In this document: positions 7,901 to 15,812 of the stretch, piece after piece
Numbering within the stretch: position 1 is the first letter of the stretch
How the letters are laid out: every line of letters starts with the position of its first letter
DNA from: CAIVAT01 sp037128705
GTDB lineage: Bacteria; Bacteroidota; Bacteroidia; Bacteroidales; FEN-979
NCBI GenBank assembly: GCA_037128705.1
Contig: JBAXVX010000022.1
Location: forward strand, 6,213-70,212
Direction of reading: 5' to 3'
DNA length: 64,000 nucleotides
Notes under the pieces: model-generated
Told to the model about the DNA's origin: nothing
Seen by the model: only the letters and a program-made list of their open reading frames with translations
Databases searched by the model: none
Position numbers and translations under genes: made by a program

Positions 7901-9673
7901 CTATTCCTCCACATAGGTAGCGGCACTTTTGTCAAAGTAATGGGTATGCAGCAGGTGGTGTGATTTTTCTCCCAGCGGTTTACCTAAAAATTCTTTATAA
8001 AGTTCAATGATAAACGGATTCTCGTGTGATTTCCGGATCGGTTTACCTGCATCTTCGCGGTAAATAGCTGCAGCACGTTGTTTAATGATCTCTGAATCAC
8101 CATGATGGAACGGCTGTCCACCCCCGCCGATGCAACCTCCCGGGCATGCCATGATTTCGATGGCGTGGAACTGGCTTTTACCGGCCCGAACATCTTCGAG
8201 GAGTTTTCGTGCGTTGCCTAATCCATGAGCGATTCCGATATTAATGGGTAAACCATTAAAATCAAGGGTTGCATGCCGGATGTTTTCCAGTCCGCGTAAT
8301 TCGTTGAACTCCACATGTTCAAGTTTCTTGCCGGTATACAGTTCATAAGCTGTACGGCAGGCTGCTTCAATAACGCCACCTGTATTCCCGAAGATCACGG
8401 CAGCACCGGTTGAAGCCCCCAGCGGATTGTCGAATTCCTCATCCGGAAGGCTGTTGAAATCAATATTGGCCAGTTTGATCAGATGGGCAAGTTCGCGTGT
8501 TGACAGGGAGAAATTTACATCGGGATCCCCGTTTACCTTAAACTCATCCCGCTGGCACTCGTATTTCTTCGCAAGGCATGGCATGATCGAAACCACGATC
8601 ATGTTTTTGCGTTCGATCCCCAGTTTCTTTCCGAAATATTCCTTCGCGATCGGGCCGAACATTTGCTGGGGCGATTTTGCTGTGGAGGGAACATCCATCA
8701 GGTCGGGGAAATTGTGCTCAAAGAAGTTTACCCATCCCGGGCAACAGGATGTGAGGATGGGTAGTTTTACACTTTGATCACCCTTGAGGTAACGGGTAAG
8801 GCGGTCGAGTAATTCGCTTCCTTCTTCCATGATAGTCAGGTCGGCAGCAAAATCGGTGTCGAACACGTAGTCAAAACCTAGTCGTCTGAGTGCTGCGACC
8901 ATCTTACCCGTTACGAGGGTGCCTGGCGCAAGGCCAAATTCTTCGCCAAGTGCGGCGCGGACGGCAGGTGCTGTTTGAACAACAACTGTTTTCGTAGGAT
9001 CAGCGAGTGAATTAATCACGTTGCGCGAGTGGTCAACTTCGGTCAGGGCACCGGTAGGACAAACAGATACACATTGTCCACAGTAAGTACAGGGAGATTT
9101 CTCGAGATTCATTTCGAATGCCGGAGCTACCACTGCCATAAACCCTCTGTTGACGGCAGAAAGCGCACCTACCGTCTGAACTTCATTACACATCATTTCG
9201 CACCGCCGGCACATGATGCATTTGTCAACATCCCTGATGATCGCAGGCGACGTATCCTTGCGATAAGTCGATTGCGCTCCCTGAAAGGGTAATTCGCGTA
9301 CGCCAAGTTGCTGTGCCATGGTCTGGAGCTCACAATAGCCCGATTTGGCACAGGTCAGACATTCGGCAGGATGATCGGAGAGAATTAACTCCAGAACAGT
9401 ACGGCGCGCGTTCAATACCCTTATTGAGTGGGTGTTAATAACCATATCCTTTGCTACATTGGTAGAACAAGCAGGAGCGAGATTTCGCCGCCCGACAACT
9501 TCAACCACACAAATGCGGCATCCGCCCGGGCGGTTTTCAATGTTCATGTCTTTGAGTTGAAAGTAGCAAAGGGTAGGTATATCGATGCCAATTGTCTTGG
9601 CTGCTTTTAAAATCGTTGTATCTTTTTCGACCTCGACAGGTTTTCCGTCAATGGTCAGTTTTACCATTTCCAT
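7901..9673 (-). CDS. hydA: [FeFe]-hydrogenase catalytic subunit HydA, operon B
   Basis: Complete 590-residue M3-type [FeFe]-hydrogenase catalytic subunit. Domains: N-terminal [2Fe-2S] (LCYFQL then GGCRICVVEV), His-Cys3 site HPAECLTCAKSGYC, two-[4Fe-4S] ferredoxin (CIMCRRCEMMC, CTYCGQCVSVC), then the H-cluster domain with canonical L1 TSCCPGW (about residue 311), L2 MPCLAKK (about 364) and L3 MACPGGCIGGGGQP (about 511). All catalytic-site cysteines are present, so it should be active with the HydEFG maturases, which are not in this window. It starts 13 bp after hydB. The C-terminus ends in the small-subunit-like KSHHLLHTHY segment without an extra [2Fe-2S] domain. Confidence 0.97.
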   Translation of the reverse strand: MEMVKLTIDGKPVEVEKDTTILKAAKTIGIDIPTLCYFQLKDMNIENRPGGCRICVVEVVGRRNLAPACSTNVAKDMVINTHSIRVLNARRTVLELILSDHPAECLTCAKSGYCELQTMAQQLGVRELPFQGAQSTYRKDTSPAIIRDVDKCIMCRRCEMMCNEVQTVGALSAVNRGFMAVVAPAFEMNLEKSPCTYCGQCVSVCPTGALTEVDHSRNVINSLADPTKTVVVQTAPAVRAALGEEFGLAPGTLVTGKMVAALRRLGFDYVFDTDFAADLTIMEEGSELLDRLTRYLKGDQSVKLPILTSCCPGWVNFFEHNFPDLMDVPSTAKSPQQMFGPIAKEYFGKKLGIERKNMIVVSIMPCLAKKYECQRDEFKVNGDPDVNFSLSTRELAHLIKLANIDFNSLPDEEFDNPLGASTGAAVIFGNTGGVIEAACRTAYELYTGKKLEHVEFNELRGLENIRHATLDFNGLPINIGIAHGLGNARKLLEDVRAGKSQFHAIEIMACPGGCIGGGGQPFHHGDSEIIKQRAAAIYREDAGKPIRKSHENPFIIELYKEFLGKPLGEKSHHLLHTHYFDKSAATYVEE

Positions 9674-9686
9674 GTAATCCTCCTGG

Positions 9687-11480
9687 TTAATTTATAAAAA
9701 TCGCATTGAACTTACATTTCTCCATACAGGCGCCGCATTTAATGCACTTTTCCTGGTCAATCACATGTGCCTGCTTCCGTTCTCCGGCAATGGCATCGAC
9801 AGGACAATTCCTGGCACACAGCGTACATCCAATACAGTTTTCAGCAATGATGATGTATTGCATCAATGACTTGCAACTTCCGGCCCGGCATTTTTTATCG
9901 CCTACATGTTCGAGGTATTCATGGTAAAAATTATCCATGGAGGAGAGAACCGGGTTAGGGGAGGTCTGTCCGAGCCCGCAAAGCGAAGTGTCTTTGATCA
10001 CATGACTCAGATTGCGTAATTTATCGAGATCATCCATGACAGCATGACCCTGGGTTACCTTTTCAAGCATTTCATACAACCGCTTGTTCCCGATCCTGCA
10101 TGGAGAGCATTTGCCGCAGGATTCTTCAACCGTAAATTCGAGGTAGAATTTAGCCATGGCAACCATGCAGTCATCCTCGTCCATTACGATCATACCGCCT
10201 GATCCCATCATAGAACCGGCAGCAATGAGGTTGTCGTAATCAATGGGGGTGTCAAGGTCCTTCTCCGTAAGCATCCCCCCGGATGGTCCTCCGGTTTGAA
10301 CGGCTTTGAATTTCCGGTCGTTTTTAATCCCGCCGCCGATCTCAAAGATGATCTCGCGGAGGGTAATACCCATGGGAACTTCGATAAGCCCGACATTGTT
10401 AATTTTGCCGGCGAGTGCGAAAACTTTTGTTCCTTTTGATTTTTCAGTACCGATGCTTGAATACCAGTCCGAACCCTTCAGGATTATGGCGGGAATGTTG
10501 GCATAGGTCTCAACATTGTTCACGTTGGTCGGCTTGCCAAGGAAACCTGATTCGGATGGGAACGGTGGCTTGACCGTCGGTTCGCCGCGCAATCCCTCCA
10601 TCGAGTGGATCAGGGCCGTCTCCTCGCCGCAAACAAAAGCACCGGCACCATACCGGATTTCAATGTCGAAGTTGAAACCTGTCCCTAAAATATCCTGACC
10701 AAGCAATCCGCACTCCCTGGCCTGTTTCATGGCGATTTTCAATCGTTCTACCGCCAGCGGATATTCAGCGCGGATATAGATGACTCCTTTGTCAGCGCCT
10801 GTGCAATAACCATTGATGGCCATGGCTTCAAGCACGGTATGTGGGTCGCCTTCAAGAACCGAGCGGTCCATAAAGGCCCCCGGGTCGCCTTCATCGGCGT
10901 TGCAAACAACATATTTCTGGTCGGCCTTCACAGCACGTGTGATTTCCCATTTTAATCCGGTGGGGAATCCACCGCCACCCCGGCCCCGAAGTCCCGATTT
11001 CTTCATGATTTCAATGGTGGCTTCAGGTGTGAGTTCAGTAAGTACTTTACCCAGCGCCTGGTATCCATTCCTGGCGATATATTCTTCGATATTTTCCGGG
11101 TTGATGACCCCACAATTCCGTAAAGCAATCCGGATCTGTTTTTTGTGAAGACCCGTGTTATTGGATTTACTTGGGTTTTCTTTTGAATCAGTACCCTGGT
11201 ATAAAAGCCGGTTTACCTTTTTCCCTTTGATAATATGTTCTTCGATTATTTCAGCACAATCCTCCGGTTTCACCTGGATGTAAAAAGTATTGTCAGGCAT
11301 CATTTTCACTAGGGGGCCCTTGTCACAAAATCCAAAACAGCCGGTTTTAATCACCTGAACCTCAGCATCCAGTCCCTTTATTTTTAGCAGATCCTGAAAA
11401 TTCTTCAGGATATCTTCGCTATTTGAAGCATGACAACTGGTCCCGCCGCAAATAAGCATATGATATTTAATTTTTGCCAT
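9687..11480 (-). CDS. hydB: NADH-oxidising flavoprotein subunit HydB (NuoF-like), operon B
   Basis: 597-residue flavoprotein subunit with the full bifurcating-type layout: N-terminal thioredoxin-like [2Fe-2S] domain (CGGTSC and CFGFC), NuoF core with RGRGGGGFPTGLKW, the [4Fe-4S] motif ESCGKCSPCR, and a C-terminal ferredoxin domain (CIGCTLCARNC, CIKCGACMEKC). The start is placed at ATG 11480 (MAKIKYHMLI); the frame is open up to 11519, but that extension overlaps the upstream stop at 11497 and has no family similarity. Together with HydA and HydC it should couple NADH and probably ferredoxin oxidation to H2 formation, or the reverse. Confidence 0.95.
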   Translation of the reverse strand: MAKIKYHMLICGGTSCHASNSEDILKNFQDLLKIKGLDAEVQVIKTGCFGFCDKGPLVKMMPDNTFYIQVKPEDCAEIIEEHIIKGKKVNRLLYQGTDSKENPSKSNNTGLHKKQIRIALRNCGVINPENIEEYIARNGYQALGKVLTELTPEATIEIMKKSGLRGRGGGGFPTGLKWEITRAVKADQKYVVCNADEGDPGAFMDRSVLEGDPHTVLEAMAINGYCTGADKGVIYIRAEYPLAVERLKIAMKQARECGLLGQDILGTGFNFDIEIRYGAGAFVCGEETALIHSMEGLRGEPTVKPPFPSESGFLGKPTNVNNVETYANIPAIILKGSDWYSSIGTEKSKGTKVFALAGKINNVGLIEVPMGITLREIIFEIGGGIKNDRKFKAVQTGGPSGGMLTEKDLDTPIDYDNLIAAGSMMGSGGMIVMDEDDCMVAMAKFYLEFTVEESCGKCSPCRIGNKRLYEMLEKVTQGHAVMDDLDKLRNLSHVIKDTSLCGLGQTSPNPVLSSMDNFYHEYLEHVGDKKCRAGSCKSLMQYIIIAENCIGCTLCARNCPVDAIAGERKQAHVIDQEKCIKCGACMEKCKFNAIFIN

Positions 11481-11496
11481 TTGATTATTTCCGCTT

Positions 11497-11895
11497 TTAT
11501 TTATTATCAATGGTTTCATAATTTACCGGGATGATCCCATCAACCAGTTCGTTGTTCAGAACGTATTTGTCGATGATCCTGATCGCTTTCTTTACATCGA
11601 CATATCCAAAGGTGATCGGTTCGTTCCCGGGTTTTGTGATCTCAATGGTGGGTTCCGCATAGCAATAGCCCATGCAGCCGGTCTGTATAACCGATGCATT
11701 GATGTTGCGTTTGGCAAATTCCTCAGTGAATACCTCCATCACCTCTCTTGCTCCCGAGGCGATCCCACAGGTGGCCATGGCCACCTTAACCAGGATCTGT
11801 GAACCGGAGCCTGCACTCTGATCTTGCAAATCTGCTTTGGCCTGAAGTGACTCCTGCATTTTCTTTAAATCGGCCAATGATTTAATTTTTTCCAT
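11497..11895 (-). CDS. Thioredoxin-like [2Fe-2S] ferredoxin, first gene of operon B
   Basis: A 132-residue stand-alone thioredoxin-fold [2Fe-2S] domain with ATCGIASGA and GCMGYCYAEP, close in pattern to the N-terminal domain of HydB in operon A. Only three cysteines are obvious, as in that subfamily. The start is placed at ATG 11895 (MEKIKSLADL); the longer frame to 11988 adds an unlikely N-terminus. It heads operon B, 16 bp before hydB, so it is probably an accessory electron carrier of hydrogenase B. Similar proteins are annotated as (2Fe-2S) ferredoxin-domain proteins next to NuoEF-like genes. Confidence 0.82.
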   Translation of the reverse strand: MEKIKSLADLKKMQESLQAKADLQDQSAGSGSQILVKVAMATCGIASGAREVMEVFTEEFAKRNINASVIQTGCMGYCYAEPTIEITKPGNEPITFGYVDVKKAIRIIDKYVLNNELVDGIIPVNYETIDNK

Positions 11896-12070
11896 AATTT
11901 TATTTATTGTGTCAGGAGGTTGGTGATTTCCTGATTCAGGCAGTAATTTCTCCAATCGCCTCTCCCTGAAAAATATCTTTCCCTGCAAAATTAATAAATC
12001 TCATTGTTATATTATTAACCTTGTTAAAAAATTAACAATTTAATTTAAAACTTATATAATTCTGGTACTG

Positions 12071-12097
12071 CTGACAGGAATAACCATAAACTGTCAG
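12071..12097 (-). terminator. Hairpin after response regulator gene, possible terminator
   Basis: A perfect 7-bp stem CTGACAG/CTGTCAG with a 13-nt loop lies directly after the stop of the response regulator on the minus strand. No T tract follows, so it may be an attenuating or RNA-stabilising hairpin instead. Confidence 0.4.
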
Positions 12098-12101
12098 AAG
12101 A

Positions 12102-12800
12102 TTAATTTGACAGGATCAGCCTGAACCCGTTGCCGTGGATATTGGCAATCTCGACGGCAGGATCTGCTTTCAGGCATTTACGCAGGCGGGCAATGAATAC
12201 ATCCATGCTGCGTCCATTGAAGTAATTATCGGCTCCCCAGATTTTCTCCAGTGCATCTTTGCGCAAAAGGATCCCGTCTTTGGCAGAACACAGCATTTTC
12301 AGCAGGTTTGCCTCCTTGGGTGAGAGTTGGGTCGTCAGTTTATCGTGCGACAGGGTTCGCAGGTTGTAATTGAATAAAAGTTTCCCGACCATCATCTCGT
12401 TTACCTCAGGTTCGTTTTCATTACGCTGGAGATTTCGTTTCAGGATTGCATGCAGTTTAAACAGGAGGACCTCAGAGTCAAACGGTTTGGTAATATAATC
12501 ATCGGCCCCCGTTCTGAATCCCTCCAGCATGTCCTCTTTCAAAGATTTAGCGGTTAGAAATATGAATGGAACATTGCTGTTTGATTTTTTAATTTCCTTT
12601 GCCAGGGTGAATCCATCCATTTCAGGCATCATCACATCCAGGATGCATATATCAAACAACTCGGTTTTAAAGGCAGACAATCCCTGTTTCCCATCGGCTT
12701 TTAAAACTACTTCAAAGTCATTTAACTCCAGATAGGACTTCATGATTGATCCAAAGTTCGGATCGTCCTCAACCAGCAATATCTTTATTTTCTGATTCAT
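12102..12800 (-). CDS. OmpR-family response regulator
   Basis: A 232-residue two-domain response regulator. The N-terminal receiver has the acidic pocket (VEDDP), the phosphoacceptor Asp in CILDVMMPEMDG and the conserved Lys in TKPFDSE; the C-terminal winged-helix domain ends with the IHGNGFRL segment typical of OmpR/PhoB regulators. It follows the histidine kinase gene by 25 bp on the same strand, so they form a pair. RprY-like regulators of Bacteroidota have this size. The location between hydrogenase operons B and C suggests, but does not prove, a role in their control. Confidence 0.93.
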   Translation of the reverse strand: MNQKIKILLVEDDPNFGSIMKSYLELNDFEVVLKADGKQGLSAFKTELFDICILDVMMPEMDGFTLAKEIKKSNSNVPFIFLTAKSLKEDMLEGFRTGADDYITKPFDSEVLLFKLHAILKRNLQRNENEPEVNEMMVGKLLFNYNLRTLSHDKLTTQLSPKEANLLKMLCSAKDGILLRKDALEKIWGADNYFNGRSMDVFIARLRKCLKADPAVEIANIHGNGFRLILSN

Positions 12801-12825
12801 AGCGGCCTCCTGTTCAAATATTCTG

Positions 12826-14718
12826 TTAACCTAGTTCCTCATCCTGCTCGTTCACACCGGGCAGGCTGATTTCAAACCTGCTCCCTTTTCCCAGTTCACT
12901 TTGAATGGAAATATCTCCATGGTGGGCAAGGACAATGGCTTTGACATAGCTGAGTCCCAGACCAAATCCTTTGATGTTATGGATGTTTCCCGAGGTCACC
13001 CTGAAAAACTTGTCAAACACCCTGCGTTGGGCATCGTGGCTCATGCCCATTCCCCGATCCTGCACTCCGAAGTAATATTTACCCGAACGGTTGAATGAGA
13101 ATACTTCAATTTCCGGTTTTATGATGGAATATTTATTCGCGTTATCCAACAGGTTGAGCAGAACGTTCCGAATATGATCCTCATCGACTTCAGCCAGGGC
13201 ATGTTCGGCATCGAGTCGGGTCGAAATCGCCCCTTCGCGTTTTTCTATCTGCAGACGGTAATGTGATACAACTTTTTCAATCAGGTCGTTCATGTCAACA
13301 ATGTCGGGCCGAAGATTAAATTCACGGCTGTCGAGCAAAGCCATTTGCAATACCTGCTCCACACGTGTATTCATCCGGTTATTCTCTTCCTTGATGATCC
13401 TTGTAAAATTTTTGATGGTTTCCGGTTCTGAAATGACCCGGGGATTGGTTATGGAATCGGCTGCAATGGAGATGGTGGCAATGGGCGTTTTAAATTCATG
13501 GGTCATGTTGTTGATGAAGTCTGTCTTGATGTCCGATATTTTCTTTTGCCTGATCATGACGACAATACTGGCCCCTGATGAAAGGATGATGATCAGGGTG
13601 AACAGGATTGACCCAACCAAAAGCAGGGACAGAGACTTCAGTACATGGGTTTTTTGTCCCTGGAAATGAACGAGAAGCAGGTCTGGTTTGTGAAACAGGT
13701 CATTCGGAAAGAGGGACACCCTGTGTTCTGTTTGTTCATAATCACTTGTAAACCCCGACGACCTGATCGGGATATGGTTGGTATCATTGGATGGGGAGAA
13801 AACAGCAAATTCGAACGGAAGGTTTATCCCTTTATCTGTAAATGACTTACTGAGCGTTGCCTGGAGGCTTTTTTTATTGATCCTTTGCTGAATTGGAGCA
13901 GGTTGGGTTTCAATCGAAATGGCCATCTGTTTTATAAAATCACGGATCTTCTTTGCTTTGTTGTCAAGCTTTTGGATATTGTCATCCCTGAATTGTTTTC
14001 TGTTCCTGTTAACCTGTTTGGGCATTCGCTGCGGCCTGATGGTATTGATTTGGGGTATCAGGTACCTGACCGTGGGGGATCCGTTGCTGCCAGGAGATTC
14101 TATAATTATCTGACCTTGCTGGACGTTTTCACCTTCGGGTTGCAGATCCATAGGTTGCCAACCCGGCTCAGATATGTTTGTCTCCATCAGGGAATCGATT
14201 CTTCCAATCTGATCATTCCATTCAAAATTGAATTCATCTGTATCGGGGGGAGTCATCTCCTGGAAAAACTGCTCCATTTTTACGGTTACAGAATCAAAAC
14301 CTTCCTGGACAGGAACCACGTTGTACTGATAGGAATAGTGAATTACTCCGGCCGGGGGAAGGTGGCGAAGGTAGGGAGGAGGGGGAGGGGGGCGCTGAGG
14401 GGCCCTCTTTGTAACCGGCATTTCATTCAGCGCCATCAGCGAATCAAGTCTCTCCTTAATGGCCTGTGTCGTATCCCTGGCAAATGCCTTTACAATCCGC
14501 ATGATGCTGTCTCCTTCAAAATTCCTGCTGATAAAGTACATGTTTTCCCGGGTCTCAATTTTATTGACCACACTCCCCAGCGCATCATTTACGCTGCGTT
14601 CAAACTGCGACTCTTTCACCTGGAAAGCATTCCTTATCCAGAAGAATTGTACGATGATAATCCCGAGCAGCGAGATGCAGATACTTACGATGAGGATGTA
14701 CAATGTCCTTTTGTTCAT
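12826..14718 (-). CDS. Membrane sensor histidine kinase
   Basis: Inner-membrane kinase of 630 residues from ATG 14718 (MNKRTLYILI); the open frame reaches 14748 but the extension has no hydrophobic logic. A first membrane helix near residues 5-27 and a second near 375-400 bracket a large periplasmic sensor domain with no named family. The kinase core has the H-box HEFKTPIATIS, N-box NLLDNANKY, and G-boxes DRGMGM and GFGLGLSYV. The periplasmic part contains a proline run near residue 115, which gives a G-rich plus strand at about 14350-14403. It is paired with the response regulator downstream and divergent from an exported protein at 14854. Confidence 0.93.
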   Translation of the reverse strand: MNKRTLYILIVSICISLLGIIIVQFFWIRNAFQVKESQFERSVNDALGSVVNKIETRENMYFISRNFEGDSIMRIVKAFARDTTQAIKERLDSLMALNEMPVTKRAPQRPPPPPPYLRHLPPAGVIHYSYQYNVVPVQEGFDSVTVKMEQFFQEMTPPDTDEFNFEWNDQIGRIDSLMETNISEPGWQPMDLQPEGENVQQGQIIIESPGSNGSPTVRYLIPQINTIRPQRMPKQVNRNRKQFRDDNIQKLDNKAKKIRDFIKQMAISIETQPAPIQQRINKKSLQATLSKSFTDKGINLPFEFAVFSPSNDTNHIPIRSSGFTSDYEQTEHRVSLFPNDLFHKPDLLLVHFQGQKTHVLKSLSLLLVGSILFTLIIILSSGASIVVMIRQKKISDIKTDFINNMTHEFKTPIATISIAADSITNPRVISEPETIKNFTRIIKEENNRMNTRVEQVLQMALLDSREFNLRPDIVDMNDLIEKVVSHYRLQIEKREGAISTRLDAEHALAEVDEDHIRNVLLNLLDNANKYSIIKPEIEVFSFNRSGKYYFGVQDRGMGMSHDAQRRVFDKFFRVTSGNIHNIKGFGLGLSYVKAIVLAHHGDISIQSELGKGSRFEISLPGVNEQDEELG

Positions 14719-14853
14719 GTTGCAAAAATAAGGAAAGGAAAAGGCCAATGATCAAGATTAACTATTCATTAACCAACTTTAACGTTTTATTAACATTTTC
14801 AGCCACTTACTCATCATAGATTTGCATCCGACAACCTAACAACGGAGGAGACC

Positions 14854-15642
14854 ATGAAGATCAATTTATTCAAATTTAAAATTGCCTGTACATTCGGAGC
14901 AATTGCCATCCTTGCGATTTTCATCACGAGGCCCGTATATTCGCAGGAAACTGCTAAAAAAGAATCATCTGAAAAAATTGTACTAAAAATTATCAGGGAT
15001 GACAATGGTAAAACCACGGTGATTGACACAATCATGGAAATGCCTGATTCAACCATGATGGATTCTCTCCATAAAGAAATAGACAAGGTGATCGTTATCG
15101 GGAAGGGTGGAAAGCATGCCCGGATCAGGATGCACCCAATGCCGGAAGGATTCAATTATGACTTTGAGATGCCGTCGCTACCTGAGTGCCCGGCGCTTGA
15201 AGACCTGGATGAAATTGAGTGGGAAGGAATGGTTCCGGGGCAAAACATGGAGAATTGCTTTTGGCAGCAAAGATGTCCGGAACAGGAGCGGAGAGTCATA
15301 CGATCGGGTGGTGACGGTGAGTCATTGAATGATGTTCTGGGAGATATCCCCATGGATCGGGTGGTAAGTTATTCGATCAAAGAACGTAAAGGCGGCAAGC
15401 GGATCATCATTGATCTGAAAGATGCCCCCATGTTTGAAAGGCATGAAAATGTCATTATCATACGGGACCCTGGCAGAGCATCCCGCAACAGGAACCATTC
15501 AAGCCGCCAGGTCAGGGTGTATGTGAATGATGATCAAGATGTAAAACCGGATAAGTTAGTGGAATCACCTGAAAAGGCTTCAACTCCGAAGCCAGCAACC
15601 GTTTCGCCTGACAATAAAACAACCAAGAAACCCAAGATCTGA
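14854..15642 (+). CDS. Exported protein of unknown function, divergent from kinase gene
   Basis: A 262-residue protein with a signal peptide (hydrophobic stretch about residues 10-27, probable cleavage near VYSQ). I recognise no family. The mature part is mixed charge with acidic and Met-rich segments (MPDSTMMDS), a Cys pair near residues 130-145, a repeat-like beta-rich middle (DRVVSYSIKE), and a Lys/Pro/Thr-rich C-terminal tail. The start is supported by a strong Shine-Dalgarno-like GGAGGAG a few bases upstream, unusual among its neighbours. It is divergent from the histidine kinase with a 135-bp gap, so it may be a target or partner of that system. Confidence 0.7.
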   Translation: MKINLFKFKIACTFGAIAILAIFITRPVYSQETAKKESSEKIVLKIIRDDNGKTTVIDTIMEMPDSTMMDSLHKEIDKVIVIGKGGKHARIRMHPMPEGFNYDFEMPSLPECPALEDLDEIEWEGMVPGQNMENCFWQQRCPEQERRVIRSGGDGESLNDVLGDIPMDRVVSYSIKERKGGKRIIIDLKDAPMFERHENVIIIRDPGRASRNRNHSSRQVRVYVNDDQDVKPDKLVESPEKASTPKPATVSPDNKTTKKPKI

Positions 15643-15730
15643 ATTCCGTGGGATTAATTTACGCCCGCGAGAAGGACTAAAAATAAATCATACCCGTTCT
15701 TTATACATACATTTGTTAGTAATGTGCGCT

Positions 15731-15763
15731 AAACTGCCGGCTGATTACCGGCAGTTTTTTTTT
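15731..15763 (+). terminator. Rho-independent terminator of the exported-protein gene
   Basis: A perfect 10-bp stem AAACTGCCGG (15731-15740) with CCGGCAGTTT (15748-15757), a 7-nt loop, and a T tract running to 15763. It serves the plus-strand gene ending at 15642. Confidence 0.9.
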
Positions 15764-15797
15764 GAAAAAAAAAAGGCCACCATCCGGGCAGCCTTTT
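15764..15797 (-). terminator. Rho-independent terminator of hydrogenase operon C
   Basis: On the minus strand AAAAGGC (15791-15797) pairs with GCCTTTT (15771-15777), followed by further Ts. It lies 16 bp after the stop of hydA of operon C and back to back with the plus-strand terminator at 15731. Confidence 0.8.
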
Positions 15798-15812
15798 GAG
15801 GGTAGTTGTGTA

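Noticed and set aside
13885..14751. 288-residue open frame opposite the histidine kinase
   Set aside because: Antisense to the periplasmic part of the kinase; no start signal or family. Explained by codon bias of the kinase gene.
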